A stretch of DNA of 64,000 bases from Bathynomus jamesi (Eukaryota; Arthropoda; Malacostraca; Isopoda; Cirolanidae), in contig JAJOZX010005616.1 in NCBI GenBank assembly GCA_023014485.1, forward strand, positions 263,624 through 327,623. The letters are read 5' to 3'. Below the pieces are notes generated by a model. That model did not search any database and was not told the origin of the DNA. It saw only the letters and a list, made by a program, of their open reading frames with translations. Numbering within the stretch: the first letter of the stretch is position 1; each line of letters begins with the position of its first letter. Both the position numbers and the translations under genes were made by a program. This document shows, one piece after another, positions 54,088-63,343 of this stretch.

Positions 54088-54310
54088 GGCGAGAGAGCAG
54101 CCAAGTGGTTATGTCGCCGGCCTGCCAATCTGAAGTTCGCAGGTTCGATTGTTTGAGTTTAGGTTTGCGTAATTAAGATGTCTCTTAAGGGTTTTTCTTG
54201 GGTCTTCCCTTTTCTCGAAAGGATTGTGGTTCGAATTCCACGTCAAACTGTAGGTCTCCTCTATCATATAACCTTTGTGTTGCTATCACGGAGGTCAACC
54301 AACCAATTTC
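54088..54310 (+). mobile_element. tRNA-derived SINE with a second B-box module
   Basis: The head has AGCCAAGTGGTTATG and B box CAGGTTCGATTG. About 90 bp later comes GTGGTTCGAATTCCACGT, AAACTGTAGGTCTCC and ATCACGGAGGTCAACC, so either one SINE carries two B-box units or two SINEs are fused. Confidence 0.65.
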
Positions 54311-54332
54311 AGTCAAGATTATCGTAACTGTC

Positions 54333-54497
54333 ATATGGTAAAGGAGACGTACACTTTAATGTGAAAACCGAACCACAGGTCGATACATCATTAGAATGCA
54401 GAAGACGGTCACCCATACAACTATAAAACCCGAACTCAATGTCTCTTACTTTCGCTGATCTTCCGGAAGTGGAGTAATGACGTGGCCAGAACGTAAA
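54333..54497 (-). mobile_element. 5S-rRNA-headed SINE, copy e (diverged)
   Basis: In minus sense GGCCACGTCATTACTCC, AGCGAAAGTAAGAGACATTG and TTGTATGGGTGACCG follow the 5S order, then a decayed module TGTGGTTCGGTTTTCAC and the tail GTCTCCTTTACCATATGAC. Confidence 0.7.
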
Positions 54498-55066
54498 CTA
54501 CATCTATCATGTACAGTAGAGGCGCTATATTACTGTTCATAATCTGACTTTCTGTTTTCCAATTTTGGTGCGTTAAATACTACTAAGTATAACTCCTGTG
54601 TACGTTTTCTTCTAATTTCTATTAAGAAACGATTTCCAACGAATAAGCGTTACGTAAGAGAAAGAATTTAATCGAAACCTTCCGAGGTCATATAATTTCT
54701 ATAACTTGCTTCGCGTTACCACAACGGATGAGAATTAGGAGCGATAAAAAATGAAAAATGGCGAAAAATAACCCCTGAAATTGGTTCTGTAAACTTTTGC
54801 GTATATGAAAAGGGTGTAACACCGTACTACAGAAGAGTATGTGATGATGGGCCTGATCAAGAGTTGGATAGGTGATCATCCTCCGCATCCAGATGATGTA
54901 GCCACCCGCGGTTTGGATTCCACGTTGAGCTGCGGGTCCCCTCTCTTATATAGCCTCTTGGTTGTTGTTCGATACATGTTCAGCGAAGCCAATCTTCACT
55001 TTCCTCAAAAATCGTCTAATTTTCACAGAACTCATTTACACATTCATCAGAAGTTGTTGTTCCACC
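54498..55066. other. spacer with a partial SINE module
   Basis: At 54895-54962 GCGGTTTGGATTCCACGT and GCGGGTCCCCTCTC resemble the shared SINE module. Otherwise no supported feature. Confidence 0.5.
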
Positions 55067-55074
55067 ACTTATAC

Positions 55075-55423
55075 CAGTGGTTCCCAACGTTTTTCTCGCT
55101 CAAGGCACCCCAATGCCATCTGTTCTTCTTTCGCGGCACCCGGAAGAATTTTCGTCTCCACTGTTCAAGATCTAGTCACACCAGCCCCCCCTCCCCACTC
55201 CCCATCACTACGTAACTTCAAACTCAGCTAAACAATTTCCATACGGACGTTTTAAATCACGAATGATAAGTTTCATTTGAAATTTCCATATCTTTAGTAA
55301 CTTTTAAAGTTTCAATTACTTATGTTTATCACTTTTAGGAAATTTCGCGGCACTCTTAGGAGGCACCTGCGTGTGGCACCCCAAGGAGACACCTGCATGA
55401 GACACTATAGTTGTGAAACAGTG
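55075..55423. mobile_element. non-autonomous hAT, 349 bp
   Basis: The left end CAGTGGTTCCCAACG equals that of the 12717-12911 MITE. The right end TTGTGAAACAGTG is a decayed complement. Flanking 8-mers ACTTATAC (55067-55074) and ACTTATAT (55424-55431) differ by one base. GGCACC units recur near both ends (for example GGCACCCCAATG, GGCACCTGCGTG). Confidence 0.85.
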
Positions 55424-55524
55424 ACTTATATAAATGTATTTAAATTTTATCTCGCATCCACTTTCATTCATATCATTCACTATCTATTATCAGTGTTTTT
55501 AACACACGTTGAAATGCATTAAGT

Positions 55525-55700
55525 AATAGGCCTTGAAGAAAAAGAAGAAAGCTTTACTGGTTTCTAAAGAAGCACCGCTCCACCCTTACACCCATTCAAA
55601 GTACGAGCAGCTCGCAGCATCATTGCTACGTACATAAAGGGTTAACGTACCAACGAGGCCTTCGCCGTGGTTCATCACCACTTAAAAGAATATATATTTC
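55525..55700. repeat. dispersed repeat R11, copy 2
   Basis: Shares AAAGTACGAGCAGCTCGCAG and GTGGTTCATCACCA with 10970-11145; diverged but in the same order. Confidence 0.6.
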
Positions 55701-55723
55701 TTATTTTCTCAATTACAAAAAAG

Positions 55724-55725
55724 CA

Positions 55726-55762
<37 letters not shown>

Positions 55763-56104
55763 ATTCCAATAAAAGTTGGCAAATGAACGAGGTTTTCACT
55801 ACATCCTTTTAAACATAAACAAAGATTGGTAATTTATGTTCAACTAAAATTAGTAAATAATCTTAATATCACTAATTTATGCTTATTATAGGAAATGGAG
55901 GCACATAAATATCGTTCGAGGAAGTTAACTAAAGGAAGTACAGAGGATGCATGTTTACACCAATTAGGTTTTAGTATAAAAAGTGCATATAACGTTAATG
56001 AATACGAGAATAATTTGCTTTAAATAATGACTTGTATTAATAAGAAATCAACTCTTGCATGCAAAATGACTTGCCAGCTAAGCGCGCAACACACACACAC
56101 ACAC

Positions 56105-56156
<52 letters not shown>

Positions 56157-56292
56157 GAATTATTAGCGTTCTATAGAAAGTCTTGCATTATGGCTGAAAA
56201 CTTTTGAAGAAAAATTTATAAAAACATTATAAAATACAAGTAAAAATAGCTGCGTGACCGCATTTGGAATGTGGAAAAAAAAATTTATATAC

Positions 56293-56333
<41 letters not shown>

Positions 56334-56340
56334 CCTCCAC
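55724..56340. repeat. microsatellite cluster
   Basis: (CA)n with TA at 55724-55760 and 56089-56150, and (CT)n(TA)n at 56292-56332. The DNA between is AT-rich without a supported gene. Confidence 0.88.
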
Positions 56341-56439
56341 TCCACCCTCTTCAGCCGTCCCCCCGTAAAGAATATTACAATAAAAAACCTTAAATTTTAA
56401 TTGTGGCAACATCATAGGAAGTTTGTTGATGTTCTTTCT

Positions 56440-56510
56440 GTTGGTTAGGGGAAGGGGGGGGGAACGCCATAAGGAAGGTTGGGGTTGGAGGGGGGGATGG
56501 AGTTCGTGAC
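56440..56510. other. G-rich block
   Basis: Several runs of three to nine G on the plus strand within 60 bp (GGGGAAGGGGGGGGG, GGGGTTGGAGGGGGGG), compatible with a G-quadruplex. Confidence 0.5.
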
Positions 56511-56606
56511 TTCCGAACGTGTTCCATCACTCGGCCTAACTACGCCGTTTTCCTCCCAGATAACAATCCGTAATAAATAAATAAAAATGTACTAAATTCT
56601 ACGGGT

Positions 56607-56685
<79 letters not shown>

Positions 56686-56699
56686 TATTGTACATACTC

Positions 56700-56738
<39 letters not shown>
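56607..56738. repeat. long (TA)n tract with a GT block
   Basis: TA dinucleotides interrupted by a short unique segment and GTGTGTGT near 56700. Confidence 0.93.
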
Positions 56739-56741
<3 letters not shown>

Positions 56742-56965
56742 AGAAATATTTAAATTGCAGCTCTACCCACATCATCGACAAGTTACTTTGATAGCCACTT
56801 TCTCAACTGAGTTAAACTAATCTAACTTACCTTAACTTAGCGTAACCTTAAATGATCAAACCTAACCTAACCAAGACTAATATAATTTGGACATTTCTTT
56901 GCGCGATCGAGAGAGAAACAAAATCTTAAGAAACTTGGTTCCCTTTCCTTGTTTACTTTTAGGTT

Positions 56966-57176
56966 TCGTGAGCCAGTGTCGTAACACTGCTTCACATCAA
57001 TTAGCGCAGTTAAGCGACATTGGTTCTCGAGAGTAATTGGATGGGAGTCCCTCCTCCGCGCCCAGATTATGTAGCGATCCGTGGTTCGGATCCCACGTAA
57101 AACTAAGTCCCCTCCGTCATTTGACCTTAGGTATTACGAAGGAGGTTAAATAATCTCATCATTACATTTTATTTTA
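56966..57176 (+). mobile_element. 5S-rRNA-headed SINE, copy d
   Basis: The longest copy: the 5S-like head (GTCGTAACACTGCTTCAC, GCGCAGTTAAGCGACATTGG, ATTGGATGGGAGTCC, CAGATTATGTAGCG), then GTGGTTCGGATCCCACGT, the tail CCCCTCCGTCATTTGACC and GAAGGAGGTTAAATAATC with an ATT-rich end. It shows the full order head, B-box module, tail. Confidence 0.88.
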
Positions 57177-57385
57177 CGTGGATAATCGAATGCTGTCTCT
57201 CGAAGATACACACACTATGACATGTAGCTGCTGCATTCTTATTTTGTAAGAAATAAGTTGTCGTGAAGAAGTAAAAGTTTAAGACTAAATTCATTCATCG
57301 TCCTTTCAAATTCGTTCTAAACACAAGTAGACGTTTCGTTAGACGTTTCATTGTCCCAATTTTGTGAATTTTGAAATATCTAATG

Positions 57386-57586
57386 CAGGGGTTCTTAACC
57401 TCCGGGTGGCGACCCAAACTCGGGTCATTAAACTGTCATTTATCATTTATTTATGTTATCCCTAATCATTTTACCAATTATTTATTTTATTATCTATTAC
57501 GAGCGAACTGTTTGAAGGCATTGGTCGCCGAGCTAGCCCCGAGACCAGAATTTGGATCGCAACCTAAAAAGGGTTAAGAACCCCTG
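57386..57586. mobile_element. hAT-like MITE, 201 bp
   Basis: Ends CAGGGGTTCTTAACCT and GGGTTAAGAACCCCTG. The sequence TCTAATG occurs immediately left of the element and again 4 bp beyond its right end, so the target duplication is probable but shifted. The subterminal part has TGGCGACCC and complementary GGATCGCAACC. Confidence 0.75.
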
Positions 57587-57682
57587 GGACTCTAATGCGT
57601 TAGACGTTTCACATTAGTTAAACATTTGGTTAGACATTTCATTAAGTCAATTGAAATGAGATCACCTGAAGATCAGGGCATT

Positions 57683-58317
57683 TTATAAATAATGCTCGGA
57701 GTTTAAAATTTAAATTTGATGAACTATTAAGTACTGTCCTTGACCAAAAATTGAGGTTCTAACAATTATTGAGTTCTGGTTAAATACAGAGAGTAGAGAT
57801 TTTCTCGGAGAATATCATCATATTCCTGGTTATGATATATTTAGCAATGATAGAGTAGAAAGAAGGGGTGGTGGTACAGTACTATACGTTGAGTCACACT
57901 TCAAATCCATAATTAAAATTTTGCAGAATTTGATAATATAAATGCGACGTTTGTTGAAATTAAAGACAACTCACGGAAGAAATTAATTATAGGTTTAGTA
58001 TGTAGGCCTCCTTCTCAAACTGTCGATAGAGATAATAGACTTCAGGAACTAATTTTTTATGCGAGTAGCGAACATGATGCGATAATTATGGGAGATTTTA
58101 ATTTACCTTACAAGGAGTGGGATGGTCCTTTACAGTCTAATTCCGGTCGTGGACTGTACGGGGGTTTGCTCGAAAGTTCACTTTTTCAAATGGTCAAAGA
58201 ACTCACTAGAGAATGCAATATTTTAGATTTAGTTTTAAGTACAAACCTAGATTTAATTGATAATATTTCTGTAGGAGATTACTTCTCCACCCAATGATCA
58301 TAAGCAAATAACATTTT
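57683..58317 (+). pseudogene. CR1-like LINE endonuclease fragment
   Basis: Broken frames read NNARSLKFKFDELLSTVLDQ, FWLNTESRDFLGEYHHIPGY, RRGGGTVLYVE, IIMGDFNLPYKEWDGP (active-site Asp/Asn) and ECNILDLVLSTNLDLID, then in another frame NDHKQITF (catalytic His). No RT follows, because the element is cut at 58317 by a palindromic insertion. It is a different family from the CR1 at 22163. Confidence 0.8.
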
Positions 58318-59106
58318 GGATCACCTGAAGATCAGGGCCCCCCAGCCTTCGTTAGTTAGCCTAATAAGCAGAGCTGGGCACTTCCGCAAACACTTCCGAA
58401 AACCGCAAATTCCGCAATTGCGGAAGTATGTTTTTCGTTTGCGGATTTGCGTTTGCGGCAAAGTCATCGCAAATTAGTGAATTTGCGTTGCGGAACTAAG
58501 ACCGCAAACGCAAATCTTTCCGCAAATTTCCCACGTGGCCACTGGCCAAGCCCGCTAGTGCTGTGACGCTGCTGTCACTGGCCGCCAACGTGTCTAAGTC
58601 TCAAAATTTATGAAATTCAAATGATTAAATTTATTATTTAATTTATTTACTATTTACTTGCAGGAGGTGTTTTTGTTCAATATAATATATCAATATGTAG
58701 TATTTTTATTTCTTCTACAATAGTGATTTATTGTAATAAATTATTTAGCCTTGTTTTTAATAAAAACGAGGCTAAAACATTAAACATTAAAAAGATATAA
58801 AAACTTTTTATACCTCTTTAATGTTTTGGATACTTTTTATAGTTAAAATTGCGATTGCGGAATTTGCGGTTTGCGGAAGTGTTTGCGGAAGTACCCAGCA
58901 CTGTAAAAATTGGAAATATGGTTTGCGTTTGCGGATTTGCGTTTGCGGCACCAAAAATGGCAAGCAGTTTGCGGATTTGCGGTTGCGGAAGGTAAGGTTT
59001 CAGTTTGCGGATTTGCGATTGCGGAAGTGATTTTGAGTTTGCGGTGCCCAGCTCTGCTAATAAGGTTAACTAAAGAAGGCTGGGGGCCCTGATCTTCAGG
59101 TGATCC
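58318..59106. mobile_element. ~100-bp palindrome split by a hAT at its centre
   Basis: Left arm GGATCACCTGAAGATCAGGG...AGCCTTCGTTAGTTAGCC (58318-58360) and right arm to 59106 are inverted complements. Removing the hAT and one target copy leaves a hairpin of about 97 bp. It resembles a miniature hairpin MITE. Confidence 0.8.
58369..59056. mobile_element. non-autonomous hAT with TTTGCGG subterminal arrays, exact 8-bp TSD
   Basis: Ends CAGAGCTGGGCACTTCCGC and GCGGTGCCCAGCTCTG. The 8 bp CTAATAAG is repeated exactly at 58361-58368 and 59057-59064. Variants of TTTGCGGA are repeated many times within about 150 bp of each end. There is no transposase; the AT-rich core has no coding sequence. Confidence 0.93.
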
Positions 59107-59829
59107 ATTTCTTCTCGTAATTGACTCTTTAACCCTATCAAATAACTTCCTGTAATTTACATATCAATTCAAAGCTATTTAAGACGCTTTTCAAATGAAC
59201 GCATACATAATTTTTCCTAAACTATGATATTTTACTTCCCAGTTCTGGATTCATTTCGGTTGCTCTAGCCCGAATCCACTGGCGAATATAGGGGGGGAGC
59301 ATGGGGCCCATGGCCCCCTTCTTTGTACATAAAAAAATTATACATCAAACCGTATTTTTTTTGAATTCGTTATTAAAATATTCAAATTACTCTGATGAAA
59401 TCAAACAGTCTCTTATTTGTATTTGGGTTAAATGCGATTTATATTATTTTAAGTTCTTTTTTCAACTAAAACTAAACTAGTTTTAGGTCTTTTCTAAAGA
59501 TCTAACGGCTGTCAATGTAATTTGAATAATATACGAATAAGCAAGACATATTGATCTCTTATCTCTTTCATGTGCGTATTATTCAGGCATATCTACTATA
59601 CAAGCAGTTGCATATACTAATTTAGCGATTATATCACTACATTTTGCAAATTCCGTGCAATTGTCTAAACTTTCTATACAGGGTAAGAATCGCGTGTCCA
59701 TTATAGACAAGTTTATATTATATACTGTACATCAAATTTAATTTGTTTAAAATTGCAAATAGCTAATGGCAAAATGTGGCAAAATGTAGCTACCACTGCC
59801 CGAACTCTTTCTAACTTATCAGTGTCTTT
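59107..59829. other. unique AT-rich spacer
   Basis: Near 59278 a sequence CACTGGCGAATATAGGGGG looks like one end of a DNA transposon, but I found no partner. No gene. Confidence 0.5.
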
Positions 59830-59953
59830 GGACCTTTTCCAGTTTGTGTACCGTTTTTCATATAATTTATTTTTGAGAATATTTTTGTTAAAACTAACGA
59901 AAATATCACGACTTAACCTAACTAATTATCAAGGGCGTACAGTTGATCTATTA

Positions 59954-62277
59954 CACTGGGGAACAAAAAAAATTTTTTTGTCTTGGTGCCTGAAATTTTA
60001 GACCTTATTCTGGATATTTTCATGCCACTGATTCAGAAAATATCATCCATTTTGTTCTAGCAGCTCTAGTTTTTGAGATATTGCATACGTCATTACCTAC
60101 CTACTTTATTACCCTTCTGGAACGGTATTATGAGTTGCTCGTAAATCTAAATGCATCTGTATAATTAAATTGTAGCTATGATTTTGCTGATGTTGCTGTT
60201 TTGCATGTGTATTGTACATGTACTAACGTGAATTCTTTCCTGTTACAGGTGTTGACATGGCTTCATCACGAAGAAAGTGTTTAAATCATCCAGATGTGTT
60301 TTGTTTTATCTGCGGAGAGTACACGTTCATTGAACAGAAAAAAACTATTACTGATTTTGTGAAAAAAGCTTATTTTGCCTATTTCAAAGTACAACTAGGG
60401 GGCCAAGATAAGCCATAGGCTCCTCATGTTGTGTGTAAAACGTGTACGGAGCATCTGCGGCAATGGACCAACGGAAAGAGGAGGTGCCTGAAATTTGGTA
60501 TACCAATGGTATGGAGAGAACAGAGAAACCACAGTGATGACTGTTACTTTTGTTTGGTGAATATAAAGGGCATCAATGGACGTAACCGGAGTAAATGGAC
60601 GTATCCTGACATAGACTCAGCTAGACGGCCTGTTTCACATTCAGATGAGATACCTGTCCCATCATTCAGCCATCTTCCAGAGCTCCCTCAAGAAGATGAT
60701 GAATCTGCTACTGACAAAGAAAGCATATGTGGGCAAAATGACAGTGATTTCGAAGGACCGTCATCAGTTGCAGAAGGTTTTAGTCAACACGAATTAAACG
60801 ACCTCATAAGGGACTTAAGTCTTTCGAAGAAATCGTCTGAATTGTTAGCTTCCAGGCTGGGAGAAAAAAATTTACTGCTGCCGGGAACCAAAATCACGTT
60901 ATATCGCGACAGAGAAAAGGATTTACTGCCCTTCTTCTCAAAAGAGAACGATTTAGTTTTCTGCAACAATGTGCGCGGATTGCTGATGAAAATGGGCATA
61001 TCGGAATACACACCAAGTGAATGGCGGTTATTCATAGATAGCTCCAAACGGAGCCTAAAATGTGTTCTTCTACACAACGGCAACAGATACAGATCAATCC
61101 CAATTGGTCACTCAGTCGGTATGAGAGAAGAGCACGGGACAGTCGCCTAGTCCTAGAAAAAATATCATACCGAGACCACCAATGAGTGATCTGTGTGGAT
61201 CTGAAGATGGCGAATTTTCTCCTGGGCCAGCAGAGGGGTACACCAAGTACCCGTGCTTTATATGTCTCTGGGACAGTAGAGCTAAAGATGAACACTGGGT
61301 GAGAAGACAGTGGCCTCTGAGAGAAAACATGGTGGTTGGAGAAAAAAATATCATCAAAGAAGCTTTGGTTGACAGAGAAAGGATCATATTGCCACCACTG
61401 CACATCAAACTAGGTTTGATGAAACAATTTATAAAGGCTTTGAACAGAGATGGGACGTGTTTTGGCTACATATGTAGAAAATTTCCTGCGCTGAGCATGG
61501 AAAAGCTGAAGGCAGGTATTTTCGATGGACCGCAAATCCGGGAACTCATGAAAAAGACCCGCGTTTCCAAGATTCAATGGACAACATTGAGGCACGTGCG
61601 TGGTCATCGTTTAGTATGGTTGTGAAGAATTTCCTTGGGAACTATAAGGCCGATAACTACGGTGAACTAGTAGAGAATATGCTCTCTTCTTTTTGTAAAC
61701 TTGGCTGTAAAATGAGCATCAAACTGCATTACCTCCACAGTCATTTGGATCGTTTCCCAGATAACCTCGGTGATCTAAGCGAGGAACAGGGTGAACGATT
61801 TTCACCAAGAACTAAGGACCATGGAAGAACGGTACCGCGGACGATGGGATACTCACATGATGGCAGATTACTGCTGGAGCATCCAACGCGAATGTCCTGG
61901 CACATCTCATCGCAAGAAATCTCAGAAACGCGGTTTATGTGAGATGTCTCAATGAAAGAACTTTTTTTGCCGTTCGTGTCTCAAGCTTGTTTGAATTTAA
62001 GAAATATTTTCGTACCTTATGCTTGTTTGATGTTAATACACTATTTTTGCTAACATTCATCATACTTTTGTATTCAATTGACAACAACAGTGATTGCCAG
62101 TCAGCAATTATATAATATTATATAGCCTACATTATATAGAAATATATTTAGATATATATCATATCTTGATAAGCAGAGCTGATGGAGAAAAACTAATGTC
62201 ATTTTTAGAATCAGCGACCTCAATATACCCAGAAACAGGTCTAACATCTAAGTCACCAAAAGTTGTGTTCCCCAGTG
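59954..62277 (+). mobile_element. CACTGGGG-ended DNA transposon (possibly CMC-type)
   Basis: Ends CACTGGGGAACA (59954) and TGTTCCCCAGTG (62277) are inverted repeats of 12 bp. ATTA stands on both sides (59950-59953; 62278-62281) as a likely 4-bp target duplication. The interior encodes one damaged long protein on the plus strand. A CAC-type terminus with a short target duplication would suit the CMC group (CACTA/Chapaev), which is only a suggestion. Confidence 0.82.
60257..61990 (+). pseudogene. zinc-finger transposon protein, one stop and several frameshifts
   Basis: ATG at 60257 follows CTGTTACAG, a possible splice acceptor. The N terminus has HPDVFCFICGEYTF and CKTCTEHLRQW, a C-x2-C...C-x2-C zinc-binding arrangement, and later DDCYFCLVNIKG. 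A TAG at 60416-60418 interrupts the frame. The middle reads QHELNDLIRDLSLSKKSSEL, WRLFIDSSKRSLKCVLLHNG to a break near 61150. Then come GYTKYPCFICLWDSRAKDEH and LPPLHIKLGLMKQFIKALNR (61182-61625). The last frames give SSFSMVVKNFLGNYKADNY and HSHLDRFPDNLGDLSEEQGE. I know this architecture from many uncharacterised multi-copy invertebrate proteins. Transposase function is inferred from the terminal repeats, and no superfamily is certain. Confidence 0.78.
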
Positions 62278-62445
62278 ATTATTAATTATAACATTGTTTC
62301 TGGAATAGTATTTATATTTACTAATAGATCAACTGTACGCTCTTGATAATTGGTTAGGTTAAGTCGTGATATTTTCGTTAGTTTTAACAAAAATATTCTC
62401 AAAAATAAATTATATGAAAAACGGTACACAAACTGGAAAAGGTCC

Positions 62446-62828
62446 GTGTCTTTTCTCAAGTATAGGCTGTCTAACTTAGAGATTGAACTTAGGGTCGGTC
62501 TACTGTATACCAAGAGGCCTAGGTCTAAGGTTAGGTTCAGGGTCACAGGCTGGTTCCTAATCTTGAAGGATTTTTTAGCAAGCCTAGCCAGACAAATAAA
62601 ATTAATAAATGCATGAAAGACACTTAGAAGACCTAAGCCTACATGGAATAAATGAATAAATGCACAAATATAATAATTGTTTACTCTTCTTTTCGAGATA
62701 ACCTATAAATGCGAACTCTAAACAGACTGGGTCACAATTTCAAAGTATTTTTAACCATACAATGCGCATGCGTCTAGGCGCAAAGGATAGAAGACTAACT
62801 TGTCATACAAATGAAATGTTTAATTTGT
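62446..62828. other. spacer
   Basis: Ordinary AT-rich sequence; nothing recognised. Confidence 0.5.
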
Positions 62829-62865
62829 ACGTATATATATATATATAATATATATATATATATAT
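62829..62865. repeat. (TA)n microsatellite
   Basis: TA tract at the 5' truncation point of the next LINE copy. Confidence 0.9.
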
Positions 62866-63310
62866 ACTCTCTCGAAAGAAGGCGAGAGCGGTACACATTA
62901 ATATACATATGGAAAATACTTGAGGGCTTTGTCCCTAACCTTAGAAATGAAATAGAAACAAACTGGAATGAGAGAAGAGGCAGATTTTGTACAGTCCCAG
63001 CTGCTGTGGGACAGGGGGCCATGAAAACGAGGATGGAAAACACCCTCAGAATACGAGCCCCAAAGCTTTTCAATGCCCTACCAAGAGAAGGAATCTCCAG
63101 CACACCGACCTGAATAACTTCGAGAACCAACTGGACAGATTCCTGTGCAAAGTCCCTGACCAGCCACCCCTGGCTGGCTACGAGGGCAGGAGGAAATCAG
63201 ATAGCAATTCCCTCCTTCACCAAATCCCGCAAATGAGGCGGGATACTGCAGAGGGGTCGACCGCAGGTCGATCCTAAACCGTCGTTCGAACCCACACAAA
63301 GTAATACAAA
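62866..63310 (+). pseudogene. 5'-truncated CR1-like LINE, C-terminal coding part and 3' UTR (family L63)
   Basis: The frame YSLERRRERYTLIYIWKILE continues to ENTLRIRAPKLFNALPREG, shifts near 63100 to LNNFENQLDRFLCKVPDQP and SLLHQIPQMRRDTAEGSTAG, and stops at 63275-63277. The 3' UTR ends with two CACAAAGTAA-like units. It is the longest of three copies of this 3' end and gives the coding frame for the other two. The C-terminal domain is akin to, but distinct from, that of the CCCH LINE. Confidence 0.85.
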
Positions 63311-63343
63311 GTAAGCAACATTTAACCACAGTTTTCTGATATA

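Larger units (their letters stand above)
59830..62445. mobile_element. foldback element, family F2, with a transposon in its loop
   Basis: Arms at 59830-59953 and 62322-62445 (124 bp each) are inverted complements, starting GGACCTTTTCCAGTTTGTGT and reaching GTACAGTTGATCTATTA at the inner edge. The loop of about 45 bp near 62278-62321 is interrupted by the 2.3-kb element 59954-62277. The outer 25 bp match the hairpin at 44593-44813. Confidence 0.9.

Noticed and set aside
59278..59330. One end of a hAT-like element, CACTGGCGAATATAGGGGG
   Set aside because: No partner end and no target duplication could be found; kept only as a remark in the spacer entry.
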